Shown: positions 16,067 to 24,394 of the stretch, piece by piece
Layout of the letters: every line of letters begins with the position of its first letter
Position numbering within the stretch: position 1 is the stretch's first letter
Source: Candidatus Nomurabacteria bacterium
Lineage (GTDB): Bacteria; Patescibacteria; Paceibacteria; UBA9973
Direction of reading: 5' to 3'
Assembly: GCA_023267435.1 (NCBI GenBank)
Contig: JAHFNH010000002.1
Location: 62,001 to 126,000 of the forward strand
Length of the DNA stretch: 64,000 nt
Translations under genes and position numbers: made by a program
Notes under the pieces: generated by a model
Database searches by the model: none
Seen by the model: the letters and a program-made list of their open reading frames with translations, nothing else
Told to the model about the DNA's origin: nothing

Positions 16067-16534
16067 TTAATTTAGAACCCAAATAGAGTAGTTTAGGTAC
16101 GAAGCGAAACTAACCCAAATTATATATGGAACAAGTAAATATGCTGCTGTTGGAGAAATTTTATAAAAAATAAAAATTGTTGAAAGTATAGAAATCCAAA
16201 GCAAAACTATATCAAGAAAGGCTAAAGCTGGATTATGTATTCCAAAGAAAAAAATAGACCATAAAACATTTAACGCCAATTGAATTCCAAAAACAATAAG
16301 CGCGATTTTTACATCTTTACGATCGAGTCCTTTGTTCCAAATAAGATAAGCTGATACACCCATCAAAAAATACAAAGTAGTCCACACTGGAGCAAATATC
16401 CAAGCTGGAGGATTAAGAGTTGGTTTATTTAAAGTCGCATACCAAGTCGTAATTTGTGACATAGTAAAAATCGAACCTAAGGTACCTGCAAGTTCACAAA
16501 CAACAATTGAAGTAATTAATTTAAAAAAATTCAT
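16067..16534 (-). CDS. tspO: TspO/MBR-family membrane protein
   Basis: Five hydrophobic helices. Family signatures are WYATLNKPTLNPPAWIFAPVW and TTLYFLMGVSAYLIW near the N-terminus, then NVLWSIFFFG and Ala/Trp-rich helices. TspO proteins bind porphyrins and cholesterol-like ligands and are linked to stress responses. An upstream in-frame ATG (16549) overlaps the -10 box TATAAT (16541-16546), so the ATG at 16534 is preferred (155 aa). Confidence 0.92.
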   Translation of the reverse strand: MNFFKLITSIVVCELAGTLGSIFTMSQITTWYATLNKPTLNPPAWIFAPVWTTLYFLMGVSAYLIWNKGLDRKDVKIALIVFGIQLALNVLWSIFFFGIHNPALAFLDIVLLWISILSTIFIFYKISPTAAYLLVPYIIWVSFASYLNYSIWVLN

Positions 16535-16568
16535 AAGCTTATTATACAATAATATATTGGAAATTAAA

Positions 16569-16602
16569 AAGTCCCTAAAACTTTTTACGGTTCAAGGGAC
16601 TT
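16569..16602 (-). terminator. Terminator after the FG-GAP/T9SS gene
   Basis: Arms AAGTCCCT/AGGGACTT with a loop of about 18 nt, followed by TTTTT on the minus strand; 14 nt past the stop. Confidence 0.65.
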
Positions 16603-16615
16603 ACATAGCAAGTTA

Positions 16616-19006
16616 TTAATGACTTACTACTACTTTATTAAACATTCTAAGATTTTTACTTTCTACTGAAATAGTATAAATTCCCTCTGCTAATTGGGAA
16701 ACATATATTGCAGTATCACTTTCCACTTCTTTTTCAATCACAATTTTTCCAACGACATCATACAAGCGTAATGTAGATTTACCTGAAATACCTGTTATGT
16801 TTAAAATGTTATTAACAGGATTTGGATAAATTTTTATTACTGCATCATTGTTTGATTGCTGAACTCCGGTAGTCCCAACATATTTAATATTGGAATAAGC
16901 AGAGCCATAAACTGAACGGGTTGGATTACAATTTCCAGACTGCATCACCGCCTCCACATAATAACTGGCATTGGGATAAGACGAATAATTTATGTCCGTA
17001 TATCCCAATTGATTCCCTGTCGTATTTCCAATAAGCAGAAAATTACCTGTTGAATTATCATCTCTGTATACATTGTAAGTAGCTACTGGTGTCGTGTTGT
17101 TTTCAACTTGATATGGAGTCCAGCTGAAATTCGCACCGGTATTGGTCAGATAGATAGTATTGTGATAATCACTGGCAAGCGATATTACACCGTGTGCGTT
17201 TTTGCATTTTAATTTATACCGAAATCCAGTAGTCGATGGATTGGCAATAGAATCATCAAACACACTTAGAGAATCAGCATGTACGGCACCGATACGCTGA
17301 TAATTATTTGTGGTTACTTCACGATACACCACGAAACTATCAACGACTGCCATATTCAAACTTGTTTTTTCCCAAACCACCACATTGCGTGTAATGGCAG
17401 GATCTACAGTTATCAAACAAATTGAAGGTGCTGGCGGAATCGGTCCTGCTTGGATAGTTTGCGCATACACATTTGCACAACTGTTTGAATCAACTAAATG
17501 CAAAGTATAAACACCAGGACAAAGACCCGCAATAGAATCAACCGAAGATAAAAAAGTCGAAGCCGAATCCCATTGGAATAAAACTGGATTTGCACCGCCT
17601 GTTAAATTTGCCTTTATTGAACCATCACAATACAAGCTGGAACTTTCGTTCTGTGTTGTAAATGTGGCAGTCGGTAAAGGATTGACCACGATAGTCTTGG
17701 TCGCAACATTTGAACATTCTCCTGTTGTTCCCATCACTGTGTAAGTGGTGGTAGATGATGGTGCTGAAAAAGCAACTCCATCTGTAATTCCACCCGTCCA
17801 GCTGTAAGAAGTAGCACCGCCACCGGTAAGCGTCAGATATGATCCTGCGCAAATTACAGTGTCAGTTGCATTAGCAGTGACAGGCAATGGATTGTTCAAT
17901 AATACGGATACATTTTGCGAATAATAATTTGCCGTTGCAAAATCTGTTTTTCCGTCTCCGTTGAAGTCTGCACAAGTAAAAGCATAAAGCTCATTGCCTG
18001 CTACAGAAAAATTTACAGCCGGAGCAAAACCGCCTGATCCATTTCCAATCAATACAGATATGCTGTGCGAAAAATAATTAACTGCAGCCAAGTCAGCATT
18101 GCCATCTCCATTGAAGTCTGCGCTGATAATCGAGCTGGGGTTCACTTCTACGGAAAAATTTACAGCCGGAGCAAAACCGCCTGATCCATTTCCAAATAAT
18201 ACAGATATATTATTTGAATTGTAATTGGCTGTCGCTAAGTCTGTTTTTCCGTCTCCGTTGAAGTCTCCACTGATGACTGAACTGGGCTTAATACCTGCTG
18301 CAAAATTCACAGCGGGAGCAAAACCTCCTAATCCATTTCCAAATAATACAGATATATTATTTGAATTGTAATTGGCTGTCGCTAAGTCTGTTTTTCCGTC
18401 TCCATTGAAATCTCCACTAGTGACTGATACGGGAAAAAGATTTACTGAAAAATTTACAGCGGTATCAAGACCGCCTGAACCATCGCCAAGCAATACAGAC
18501 ACTTTGTTGCTGTTTTGATTAGCCACAGCCAAATCAGCATTGCCGTCTCCATTGAAGTCTGCGCTGATGACCGATCTAGGACCGGAACCAACTGCAAAAT
18601 TAATGGCGGAGGTAAGACCGCCTGAACCATTGCCGTATAGCAATGATACATTGTTGCTGTTTTGATTAGCCACAGCCAAGTCAGCATTGCCGTCTCCATT
18701 GAAGTCTGCGCTGATGGCCGATCTAGGACCGGAACCAACTGCAAAGCTAACAATAGTAGTATCAAAACCGCCAAAACCATTGCCGAACAGTAATGATACA
18801 TTGTTTAATCCATAATTAACTACAGCCAAATCTGCCTTAGCGTCTGTATTAAAATCAGCATTAGTAATAGACATTGGACTGCTGCCCGATAATGCAAAAC
18901 TGTTTGTGTCAGTAAAACATACTTGAGCTTTTAATTGAGTGTTTAAAAATTGAAAATTAAAAGTTGCAAAAGCAACCAATACGGGTAAAAGGCTTTTCTT
19001 TTTCAT
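16616..19006 (-). CDS. FG-GAP/VCBS-repeat protein with T9SS type A sorting domain
   Basis: 796 aa. N-terminal signal peptide (KKKSLLPVLVAFATFNFQFL). About seven 49-residue FG-GAP-like repeats (ADFNGDGNADLAVANQNSN, then VSLLYGNGSGG), each with a DxDxDG-type calcium-binding loop. PKD/Ig-like and fibronectin-like domains follow. The C-terminus IKIYPNPVNNILNI...LYDVVGKIV...GIYTISV is a T9SS type A sorting signal, which is characteristic of Bacteroidota. Likely a secreted surface adhesin. Its presence in a CPR-like context suggests horizontal transfer. Confidence 0.88.
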   Translation of the reverse strand: MKKKSLLPVLVAFATFNFQFLNTQLKAQVCFTDTNSFALSGSSPMSITNADFNTDAKADLAVVNYGLNNVSLLFGNGFGGFDTTIVSFAVGSGPRSAISADFNGDGNADLAVANQNSNNVSLLYGNGSGGLTSAINFAVGSGPRSVISADFNGDGNADLAVANQNSNKVSVLLGDGSGGLDTAVNFSVNLFPVSVTSGDFNGDGKTDLATANYNSNNISVLFGNGLGGFAPAVNFAAGIKPSSVISGDFNGDGKTDLATANYNSNNISVLFGNGSGGFAPAVNFSVEVNPSSIISADFNGDGNADLAAVNYFSHSISVLIGNGSGGFAPAVNFSVAGNELYAFTCADFNGDGKTDFATANYYSQNVSVLLNNPLPVTANATDTVICAGSYLTLTGGGATSYSWTGGITDGVAFSAPSSTTTYTVMGTTGECSNVATKTIVVNPLPTATFTTQNESSSLYCDGSIKANLTGGANPVLFQWDSASTFLSSVDSIAGLCPGVYTLHLVDSNSCANVYAQTIQAGPIPPAPSICLITVDPAITRNVVVWEKTSLNMAVVDSFVVYREVTTNNYQRIGAVHADSLSVFDDSIANPSTTGFRYKLKCKNAHGVISLASDYHNTIYLTNTGANFSWTPYQVENNTTPVATYNVYRDDNSTGNFLLIGNTTGNQLGYTDINYSSYPNASYYVEAVMQSGNCNPTRSVYGSAYSNIKYVGTTGVQQSNNDAVIKIYPNPVNNILNITGISGKSTLRLYDVVGKIVIEKEVESDTAIYVSQLAEGIYTISVESKNLRMFNKVVVSH
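17930..18890 (-). repeat. Tandem 147-bp coding repeats
   Basis: About seven units of 147 bp (49 codons), recognisable by CCATTGAAGTCTGC-like cores near 17955, 18105, 18253, 18400, 18548, 18695 and 18845. The two units around 18516-18600 and 18664-18750 are almost identical, indicating recent unit duplication. Confidence 0.85.
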
Positions 19007-19070
19007 TTCGTTTGATTTTTTAGGGTTTATTTAGAATTGTTTATTTTTCAAAAAACTGAATATTACTATT

Positions 19071-19116
19071 ACTTTAACAAAGATTTATTGACCAGTCAAT
19101 GTTTTTGTGATATTGT
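19071..19116. promoter_or_regulatory. Divergent overlapping promoters
   Basis: Rightwards: TTGACC (19088-19093), 17 nt, TATTGT (19111-19116), serving the GrpB fusion. Leftwards: TTGACT (19094-19099 on minus), 17 nt, TAAAGT (19071-19076), serving the FG-GAP gene. The -35 boxes sit back to back. Confidence 0.6.
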
Positions 19117-19165
19117 TTGAGTAAATAATTTTGTCATTGTTAAACTTCTTTAAAAACCAAATAAT

Positions 19166-19969
19166 ATGAAAAAATCAACTATTTTCTTTCCCATGGAAGA
19201 TATCCAGGAGGAAATTTATCCTATTTTTGTAAAAGAAAAAAATTTCATTTATAGCTCCTTTCCTTTTGTTGATATACAACATGTCGGTGGCACGTCTATT
19301 CCCGGCTCAATTACTAAAAAAGAATTAGACATCCAAATAAGAATAGTGCCGGATGGTCTAAATGAAATAGTTCAATTCTTTCTTGAAAATGGGTATAAAC
19401 CGCACAATCAGGAAATATGGACAGACACATTTGCCATCATGTCTGCTGAAAAAAATGGAATCCCTGTGGACTACATGATCACAGTCAGAGAAGCAAAAGA
19501 AGATGATCATTATAAACTTCGCGATTTTTTAAAAGAAAACAAAGATGCATTGAATAAATATAATGCATTAAAAATCGCGTATGCTGGCAAAAATTATGGT
19601 GATTACAGAAAAGCAAAACTTGAATTCTTAATCGGACATGGAAGAATTCCATTCTTAAACCAAGAAGAGGTGAATTCTAATTTAGAAGATGAATTCAACA
19701 AATTAGCAAAAAGATGGAAAGCTGATATGGAATTTTTCTCTCTTGCTTATTTAGCATGGTCCCATGAAGATTATTTAAAGATAATTGAAATGGGTAAAAA
19801 AATGTTACCTTTTATTTTGAAAGATTTAGAGGAAACAAAAAATTATTGGTTCCCTGCTTTGGTTAAAATCACCGGAGAAGACCCAGTAGATATGCGAGAT
19901 GTTGGAGATAAAAATAGAATGACTGAACGTTGGCTCGAATGGGCTAAAATAAAAAATATTCAGTATTAA
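19166..19969 (+). CDS. GrpB/UPF0157-like nucleotidyltransferase fold fused to a small helical domain
   Basis: The first 175 residues follow the GrpB/UPF0157 pattern: VDIQHVGGTSIPGSITKKELDI matches the GST-x-DxD nucleotidyltransferase core, and RDFLKENKDALNKYNALK the helix after it. Residues from about 190 form a separate helical domain (YLAWSHEDYLKIIEMGKKMLPFILKDLEE...NYWFPALVKITGEDPVDMRDVGDKNRMTERWLEWAK), seen on its own as a small hypothetical protein. Substrate unknown. A promoter at 19088-19116 gives a leader of about 45 nt. Confidence 0.78.
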   Translation: MKKSTIFFPMEDIQEEIYPIFVKEKNFIYSSFPFVDIQHVGGTSIPGSITKKELDIQIRIVPDGLNEIVQFFLENGYKPHNQEIWTDTFAIMSAEKNGIPVDYMITVREAKEDDHYKLRDFLKENKDALNKYNALKIAYAGKNYGDYRKAKLEFLIGHGRIPFLNQEEVNSNLEDEFNKLAKRWKADMEFFSLAYLAWSHEDYLKIIEMGKKMLPFILKDLEETKNYWFPALVKITGEDPVDMRDVGDKNRMTERWLEWAKIKNIQY

Positions 19970-19977
19970 AAGCAAAA

Positions 19978-20004
19978 AGAGACGAACAATTCGTCTCTTT
20001 TTTT
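19978..20004 (+). terminator. Terminator after the GrpB fusion
   Basis: Perfect 9-bp stem AGAGACGAA/TTCGTCTCT with a 3-nt loop, then a run of seven T. Confidence 0.85.
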
Positions 20005-20012
20005 ATTGTAAA

Positions 20013-20045
20013 TTAAAAATCCCTTGCATTTTTAATACAAGGGAT
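20013..20045 (-). terminator. Terminator after the 141-aa membrane gene
   Basis: Stem ATCCCTTG/CAAGGGAT, followed on the minus strand by TTTTTAA. Confidence 0.75.
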
Positions 20046-20079
20046 GGAGATTTTTATTACCTCCAAAACAAGTGCCATT

Positions 20080-20505
20080 TTAAACTTTTGTAAAATTCTT
20101 ATCAGTAATACTTGTTGATTTAATCTGATACATAACAAAAGCAATCACTGAAACAATTACATATATACCAAAATATACAATCTTATATATAGGTGCTCCA
20201 AAACTGGCTCCATAAAATATCTCGATTATAAAAATCGGCAACATAATTAATAAAAGTCCAATCGGAACAATTTTTACTACTAACTTTTTTGGAACGTTTT
20301 CGTTTGAAGACAAAACCATTAATGTAAAAAGAGAAGCGAAAATGATCGGAAGCTGAGGAAGAATAACTCCCATAACAAATGCTTCGATGTAGCTTATTTC
20401 ATTATTACGTTGTAACAACGTAGCTACATATCCCATTTGGTCATAAGGGATAAAAAAAGAAAGCATTGCAAAAATAACCGAAAGAAGAGCAAAGATTTTT
20501 TTCAT
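20080..20505 (-). CDS. Hypothetical membrane protein
   Basis: 141 aa with four hydrophobic segments (residues about 5-17, 38-62, 75-95 and 108-130) and a basic C-terminus. No family recognised. TTGACG (20577-20582), 17 nt, TATTCT (20554-20559) on the minus strand give a leader of about 45 nt ending in an A-rich stretch without a Shine-Dalgarno site. It is a single-gene unit with its own terminator. Confidence 0.7.
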   Translation of the reverse strand: MKKIFALLSVIFAMLSFFIPYDQMGYVATLLQRNNEISYIEAFVMGVILPQLPIIFASLFTLMVLSSNENVPKKLVVKIVPIGLLLIMLPIFIIEIFYGASFGAPIYKIVYFGIYVIVSVIAFVMYQIKSTSITDKNFTKV

Positions 20506-20612
20506 GTTTTTAAGTTTTAAATTGTTTATGAACTATTTACTTATTTCCTTTCTAGAATAACAAAAACTGTATTGTTCGTCAATAAGTAAATATTGATCTA
20601 GGTCCAAAAAAT

Positions 20613-20637
20613 AAAGGCTCTCATTTTGAGAGCCTTT
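20613..20637 (-). terminator. Terminator after gpmA
   Basis: Perfect 11-bp stem AAAGGCTCTCA/TGAGAGCCTTT with loop TTT, then a T-rich tract on the minus strand. Confidence 0.85.
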
Positions 20638-20642
20638 AAAAT

Positions 20643-21278
20643 TTACGATCCGTCTACTTTTTCTTTATTCTCAGATCTAATTTCTTTGGAACTAATCTGT
20701 CCGCTTTTATCTATTTGATAGATATACGCTTCAGCTGTTCCCATTTCTAAATTAAAGATTTCATCTTCGTTAAGGTTTTCTAAATACTTAATCAATGCAC
20801 GCAATGAATTACCGTGTGCAACTACGATGACATTATTACCATTCTTTAAATCAGGCTGAATATTATTTTCATAATATGGAACGACTCTTTGATAAACATC
20901 TTCAAGTGTTTCCCCTTCTGATATAGGATAATTCCAGCTTCTTCTGATTTTTTTGAATTCAATCTCGCCAACTTCTGTCTTAACCTGCCATTTATTTTTT
21001 CCGGTAAAAATACCGTAATTTCTTTCATTCAAAGATTGGTCGGCAATTGTTGGCAAGTCGGTGATTTTTAAAGTATTCTTAATTATTTCTAGAGTCTCCT
21101 TAGCTCTTTTTAGGTTTGAAGAATATGCTTTGTGAATAGAAATATTTTGCAACTGCATTCCTGTTCTTTTAGCTTCTTCTTGACCTTCTTTGATTAAAGA
21201 AACGTCTTTCCATCCAGTCCATAAACCGAGGGCATTCCATTCTGATTTTCCGTGACGAATAATGATGAGATATGACAT
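20643..21278 (-). CDS. gpmA: Phosphoglycerate mutase (2,3-BPG-dependent type)
   Basis: Interconverts 3- and 2-phosphoglycerate. Histidine-phosphatase motif IRHGKSEWN (His9 is the phospho-acceptor), LWTGWKDVSL, SNLKRAKET, LNERNYG and the second catalytic His in VVAHGNSLRALI. The 211-aa length is slightly short of the usual 230-250. It sits among orphans with an A-rich leader rather than in a glycolysis operon; fba is elsewhere in the window. Confidence 0.92.
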   Translation of the reverse strand: MSYLIIIRHGKSEWNALGLWTGWKDVSLIKEGQEEAKRTGMQLQNISIHKAYSSNLKRAKETLEIIKNTLKITDLPTIADQSLNERNYGIFTGKNKWQVKTEVGEIEFKKIRRSWNYPISEGETLEDVYQRVVPYYENNIQPDLKNGNNVIVVAHGNSLRALIKYLENLNEDEIFNLEMGTAEAYIYQIDKSGQISSKEIRSENKEKVDGS

Positions 21279-21372
21279 AGTTATAAGTTTTTAGGTTTGT
21301 ATAAGATCTATTTTTCAATAATAAGAATAGCAGGTAAGGTTAAATATATCAAATATAAGATTTGAGAATAAA

Positions 21373-21400
21373 AAACACCTCGACAATTTGTTGAGGTGTT
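21373..21400 (-). terminator. Terminator after the AcrVA2-like gene
   Basis: Stem AACACCTC.../...GAGGTGTT with a T-rich flank on the minus strand; 17 nt past the stop. Confidence 0.75.
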
Positions 21401-21416
21401 AAAGAATAATTTTAAA

Positions 21417-22721
21417 TTATTCTTTTTTGTCCTTTAAAATGGTTGCACTGCCTTTTAAATTTTCTGTTTCAAGCTTATCTGCTCTAATCATTTTCGGTTC
21501 AATCCATTTTTGAATCCTTATAGAGCCGTCAGGATTTCTGTATATTCTTGGATGACCCCTTCTAGGATGTGGGCATTTTTCACTACCATGACCTTTTCCA
21601 ATAAAAATAATTCCAATCTCTTCTTGATCTTCCGTACTTCTAGTTTCACACACAGGAACAGAGTGCCAAGGATATTCCCTTGAGAATTTTGTAGTATGAT
21701 TTTGCTTTTTACTCTCTTCTTCCAAAATAATTACCTTCTTAGAAGGCAATTCAGCTATCATCTTACAAAAAGCGTTGATAAGGTCTGGCAGACCTTCATT
21801 TGTAGAAAATCCAGCAAATTCTTCTTTTAAAGACAGATCAACTTCTTCTGGCGACATCTTTCCAGACTTATCTTTAAATTTAAAATCAACATCATCGCAA
21901 TCATAAACTATTGTTATTTCTTCATCATTTTTTCTGTAATTTTTTGCAATTGGCAAACCAGTCTCAATATCAATAGATAATCCATAAAAAATATCATTTT
22001 TTGATAGAAAAGATAAATATTCTAATTTATTAACTTTTCTATCACTTACCTTAGAATATTTTAAGTATTCATTAAATGAATTTCTTGTTTTTGAATCCAT
22101 TAACATAGTATGTATATTTTCCGGAATAAAAAATAAGTCAACCTTATTACCATCAGAAGAAATTAAAATAATATTCGCTATTATTTCTATCGGATCTAGG
22201 GTTTCATCACCAGACATATTGACGCAAATTTTTTCTATAACAATACCATGATTAATTTTTAAACAAAAAGAACCATAAGGAAGTTTAGAAAAATAATTAT
22301 CAACAGACAAATCTGTATACGGAATAGAGCAAACACAATCAATAGAAAACACTCTTTTTGTTTCCAACCATTTACTTAACATGTATGGAAAAGCTGAAAT
22401 TTGAGACATATAATAAGATCTCATAAAATCAGACTGATTATATGTTTCTCTATATTCTGCAGGAACTCTAGGTAAAAAACTATATGGATCTAACTTAAGA
22501 TTATTTTCTACACAAGATCTAAAGCCTTTGAAATTTTTAATTGCTCTTCTGATAATTCCATACTCATCTGATTCTGAACCTACGAGAGGTTCAAGATATT
22601 CATGATATTCGATTGATTTTTCTTTTTTTAATTTAAAAAATAATTCTGAATGAAGGTTTACATCTTCCCAGTACTGGAGTGCATACTCAAGTTCACTGAG
22701 TATTAAAGTTCTTTTTTCCAT
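21417..22721 (-). CDS. AcrVA2-like protein of unknown function
   Basis: 434 aa, no signal peptide. The C-terminal motif KCPHPRRGHPRIYRN...IRIQKWIEPKMI closely resembles, from memory, the PHxRRGHxxxY...RVRWxPxxV end of the AcrVA2 family. The middle (ETKRVFSID...LPYGSFCLKINHGI) loosely resembles its N-terminal core. AcrVA2 from Moraxella phages lowers Cas12a mRNA levels; relatives are widespread and mostly uncharacterised. The gene has its own promoter, a perfect palindrome in its leader and a terminator. No CRISPR locus is in the window. Confidence 0.55.
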   Translation of the reverse strand: MEKRTLILSELEYALQYWEDVNLHSELFFKLKKEKSIEYHEYLEPLVGSESDEYGIIRRAIKNFKGFRSCVENNLKLDPYSFLPRVPAEYRETYNQSDFMRSYYMSQISAFPYMLSKWLETKRVFSIDCVCSIPYTDLSVDNYFSKLPYGSFCLKINHGIVIEKICVNMSGDETLDPIEIIANIILISSDGNKVDLFFIPENIHTMLMDSKTRNSFNEYLKYSKVSDRKVNKLEYLSFLSKNDIFYGLSIDIETGLPIAKNYRKNDEEITIVYDCDDVDFKFKDKSGKMSPEEVDLSLKEEFAGFSTNEGLPDLINAFCKMIAELPSKKVIILEEESKKQNHTTKFSREYPWHSVPVCETRSTEDQEEIGIIFIGKGHGSEKCPHPRRGHPRIYRNPDGSIRIQKWIEPKMIRADKLETENLKGSATILKDKKE

Positions 22722-22746
22722 CTTATTTAATTTTCAATGAATTCTG

Positions 22747-22760
22747 TGGCAATATTGCCA
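22747..22760. promoter_or_regulatory. 14-bp perfect palindrome in the leader of the AcrVA2-like gene
   Basis: TGGCAATATTGCCA lies about 10-22 nt after the predicted transcription start, the position of a repressor operator or a small attenuating hairpin. Confidence 0.5.
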
Positions 22761-22775
22761 ATATTTTCTAGCTGT

Positions 22776-22804
22776 AGAGTATCATTATTTATTTAATTTG
22801 TCAA
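22776..22804 (-). promoter_or_regulatory. Promoter of the AcrVA2-like gene
   Basis: Minus strand TTGACA (22799-22804), 17 nt, TACTCT (22776-22781). Leader of about 50 nt. Confidence 0.65.
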
Positions 22805-22826
22805 AGTAAACGTAAATTGATGGTTT

Positions 22827-24359
22827 TTATTCGTACTCTATTGTTGCTGGAGGTTTTTGGGTTATATCATACAACACTCTATTGACACCATGCACCTTTC
22901 CTATAATAGCGCTAGAAATTTTCTCTAAAAGAGGATTTGGTATTTTATGCCAATCAGCACTCATACCGTCGACAGAATCAACTGCGCGGAGAGTAATAAT
23001 ATATTCATATGTTCGTGAATCTCCCATAACTCCGACAACTTTAAGAGGTAAAAGAGCCGCAAATGCCTGCCATATTTTTTCGTATTCCCCTGCTTTTTTT
23101 AATTCTTCAATAAATATTGCATCAGCTTCTTGTAAAATTTTTAAGCGATCTTTGGTGACGTCTCCCACAATACGAACAGCTAGTCCGGGTCCTGGAAATG
23201 GATGTCTCCATAATAGTTCATGAGGAATTCCAATAGTAGCGCCAGCTTTTCTTACTTCATCTTTATAAAGATCCGCAAGCGGTTCTAGAATCTTGAAACC
23301 AAGTTTTTCCGGTAGTGTCATATTGTGATGACTTTTTATTTTTGTGACACTTTTTGAAGAACTAGCTGATTCTATTCTGTCGGGATATATTGTTCCCTGC
23401 GCTAAATATTTTATTGGAAATTTTTTCAATGTTGTTTTGATAGTATTTTCAAAAATCTCAATAAATGCATGTCCGATTATTTTTCTTTTTGTTTCTGGAT
23501 CAGATATATCTTTCAATCTATTAATAAATAATTTATCTGCTTTTATTACGTGAAGTTTCTTGAAGCCGTTTTTACGCAAATAAGAGGAAACTTGTTCAAC
23601 CTCACCTTTTCTAAGCAATCCATTGTCTACAAAGACAGCGTGAAGTTTATTTCCAATAGCTTTATGAATTAATCGAGCCGCTACAAGCGAATCGACACCA
23701 CCAGAAATACCGACCACGACATGATCTTTACCGACTTTTTTCTTAATATCTGAAATAATATTTTTAGTCACATCTTGTATGTTCCAATCTTTTTTTGATT
23801 TGCAGATTTTGAATACAAAATTCTTTAATATTTTTTCTCCATGTATTGTATGAGTTACTTCCGGATGAAATTGCAATCCAAAAAATTGTTTTTCTTTATT
23901 TTCAAACGAAGAAATATCGCATCCCATAGTAGAAGCAGTTTTAGAAAAACTTTTCGGCAAAATCTCCACATAATCACCATGAGAAAACCAAACAGTTTCC
24001 TTTTTGGATAAAGATGAAAATAATCCTGTATTATTTTTAATAGATAAAATTTCTTTGCCAAATTCCCTATGTGATCCATGTTTAACCTTACCACCAAGTA
24101 TTTTTGCCATAACCTGATGGCCATAACAAACACCCAAAATAGGTATTTCTAGATTAAAAATTTCAATGTTCGGTCTGGGACTATTTTTCTCTAGAACTGA
24201 AGCGGGCCCTCCCGAAAGAATTATTCCTGATGGATTATATTTCCTGATTTCTTCCAAACTAGCATCAAACGACAGTATTTCCGCTCTGACACCCAAATCT
24301 CTAACCCTGCGAGCTAAAAGATGTGCAAACTGACTACCGAAATTAAGAATTATTATCAT
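22827..24359 (-). CDS. guaA: GMP synthase (glutamine-hydrolysing)
   Basis: Converts XMP to GMP using ATP and glutamine. The class I glutamine amidotransferase domain has GVCYGHQV (nucleophile Cys) and LQFHPEVTHT (His/Glu). The ATP-pyrophosphatase domain has the PP-loop GISGGVDSLV, and the C-terminal dimerisation domain ends KPPATIEYE. The 510-aa length is normal. It follows purF by 35 nt, so purF-guaA likely form an operon although other purine genes are absent here. Confidence 0.97.
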   Translation of the reverse strand: MIIILNFGSQFAHLLARRVRDLGVRAEILSFDASLEEIRKYNPSGIILSGGPASVLEKNSPRPNIEIFNLEIPILGVCYGHQVMAKILGGKVKHGSHREFGKEILSIKNNTGLFSSLSKKETVWFSHGDYVEILPKSFSKTASTMGCDISSFENKEKQFFGLQFHPEVTHTIHGEKILKNFVFKICKSKKDWNIQDVTKNIISDIKKKVGKDHVVVGISGGVDSLVAARLIHKAIGNKLHAVFVDNGLLRKGEVEQVSSYLRKNGFKKLHVIKADKLFINRLKDISDPETKRKIIGHAFIEIFENTIKTTLKKFPIKYLAQGTIYPDRIESASSSKSVTKIKSHHNMTLPEKLGFKILEPLADLYKDEVRKAGATIGIPHELLWRHPFPGPGLAVRIVGDVTKDRLKILQEADAIFIEELKKAGEYEKIWQAFAALLPLKVVGVMGDSRTYEYIITLRAVDSVDGMSADWHKIPNPLLEKISSAIIGKVHGVNRVLYDITQKPPATIEYE

Positions 24360-24394
24360 GAGATATTAATTATTCTAACATAAAAATTATTTAT

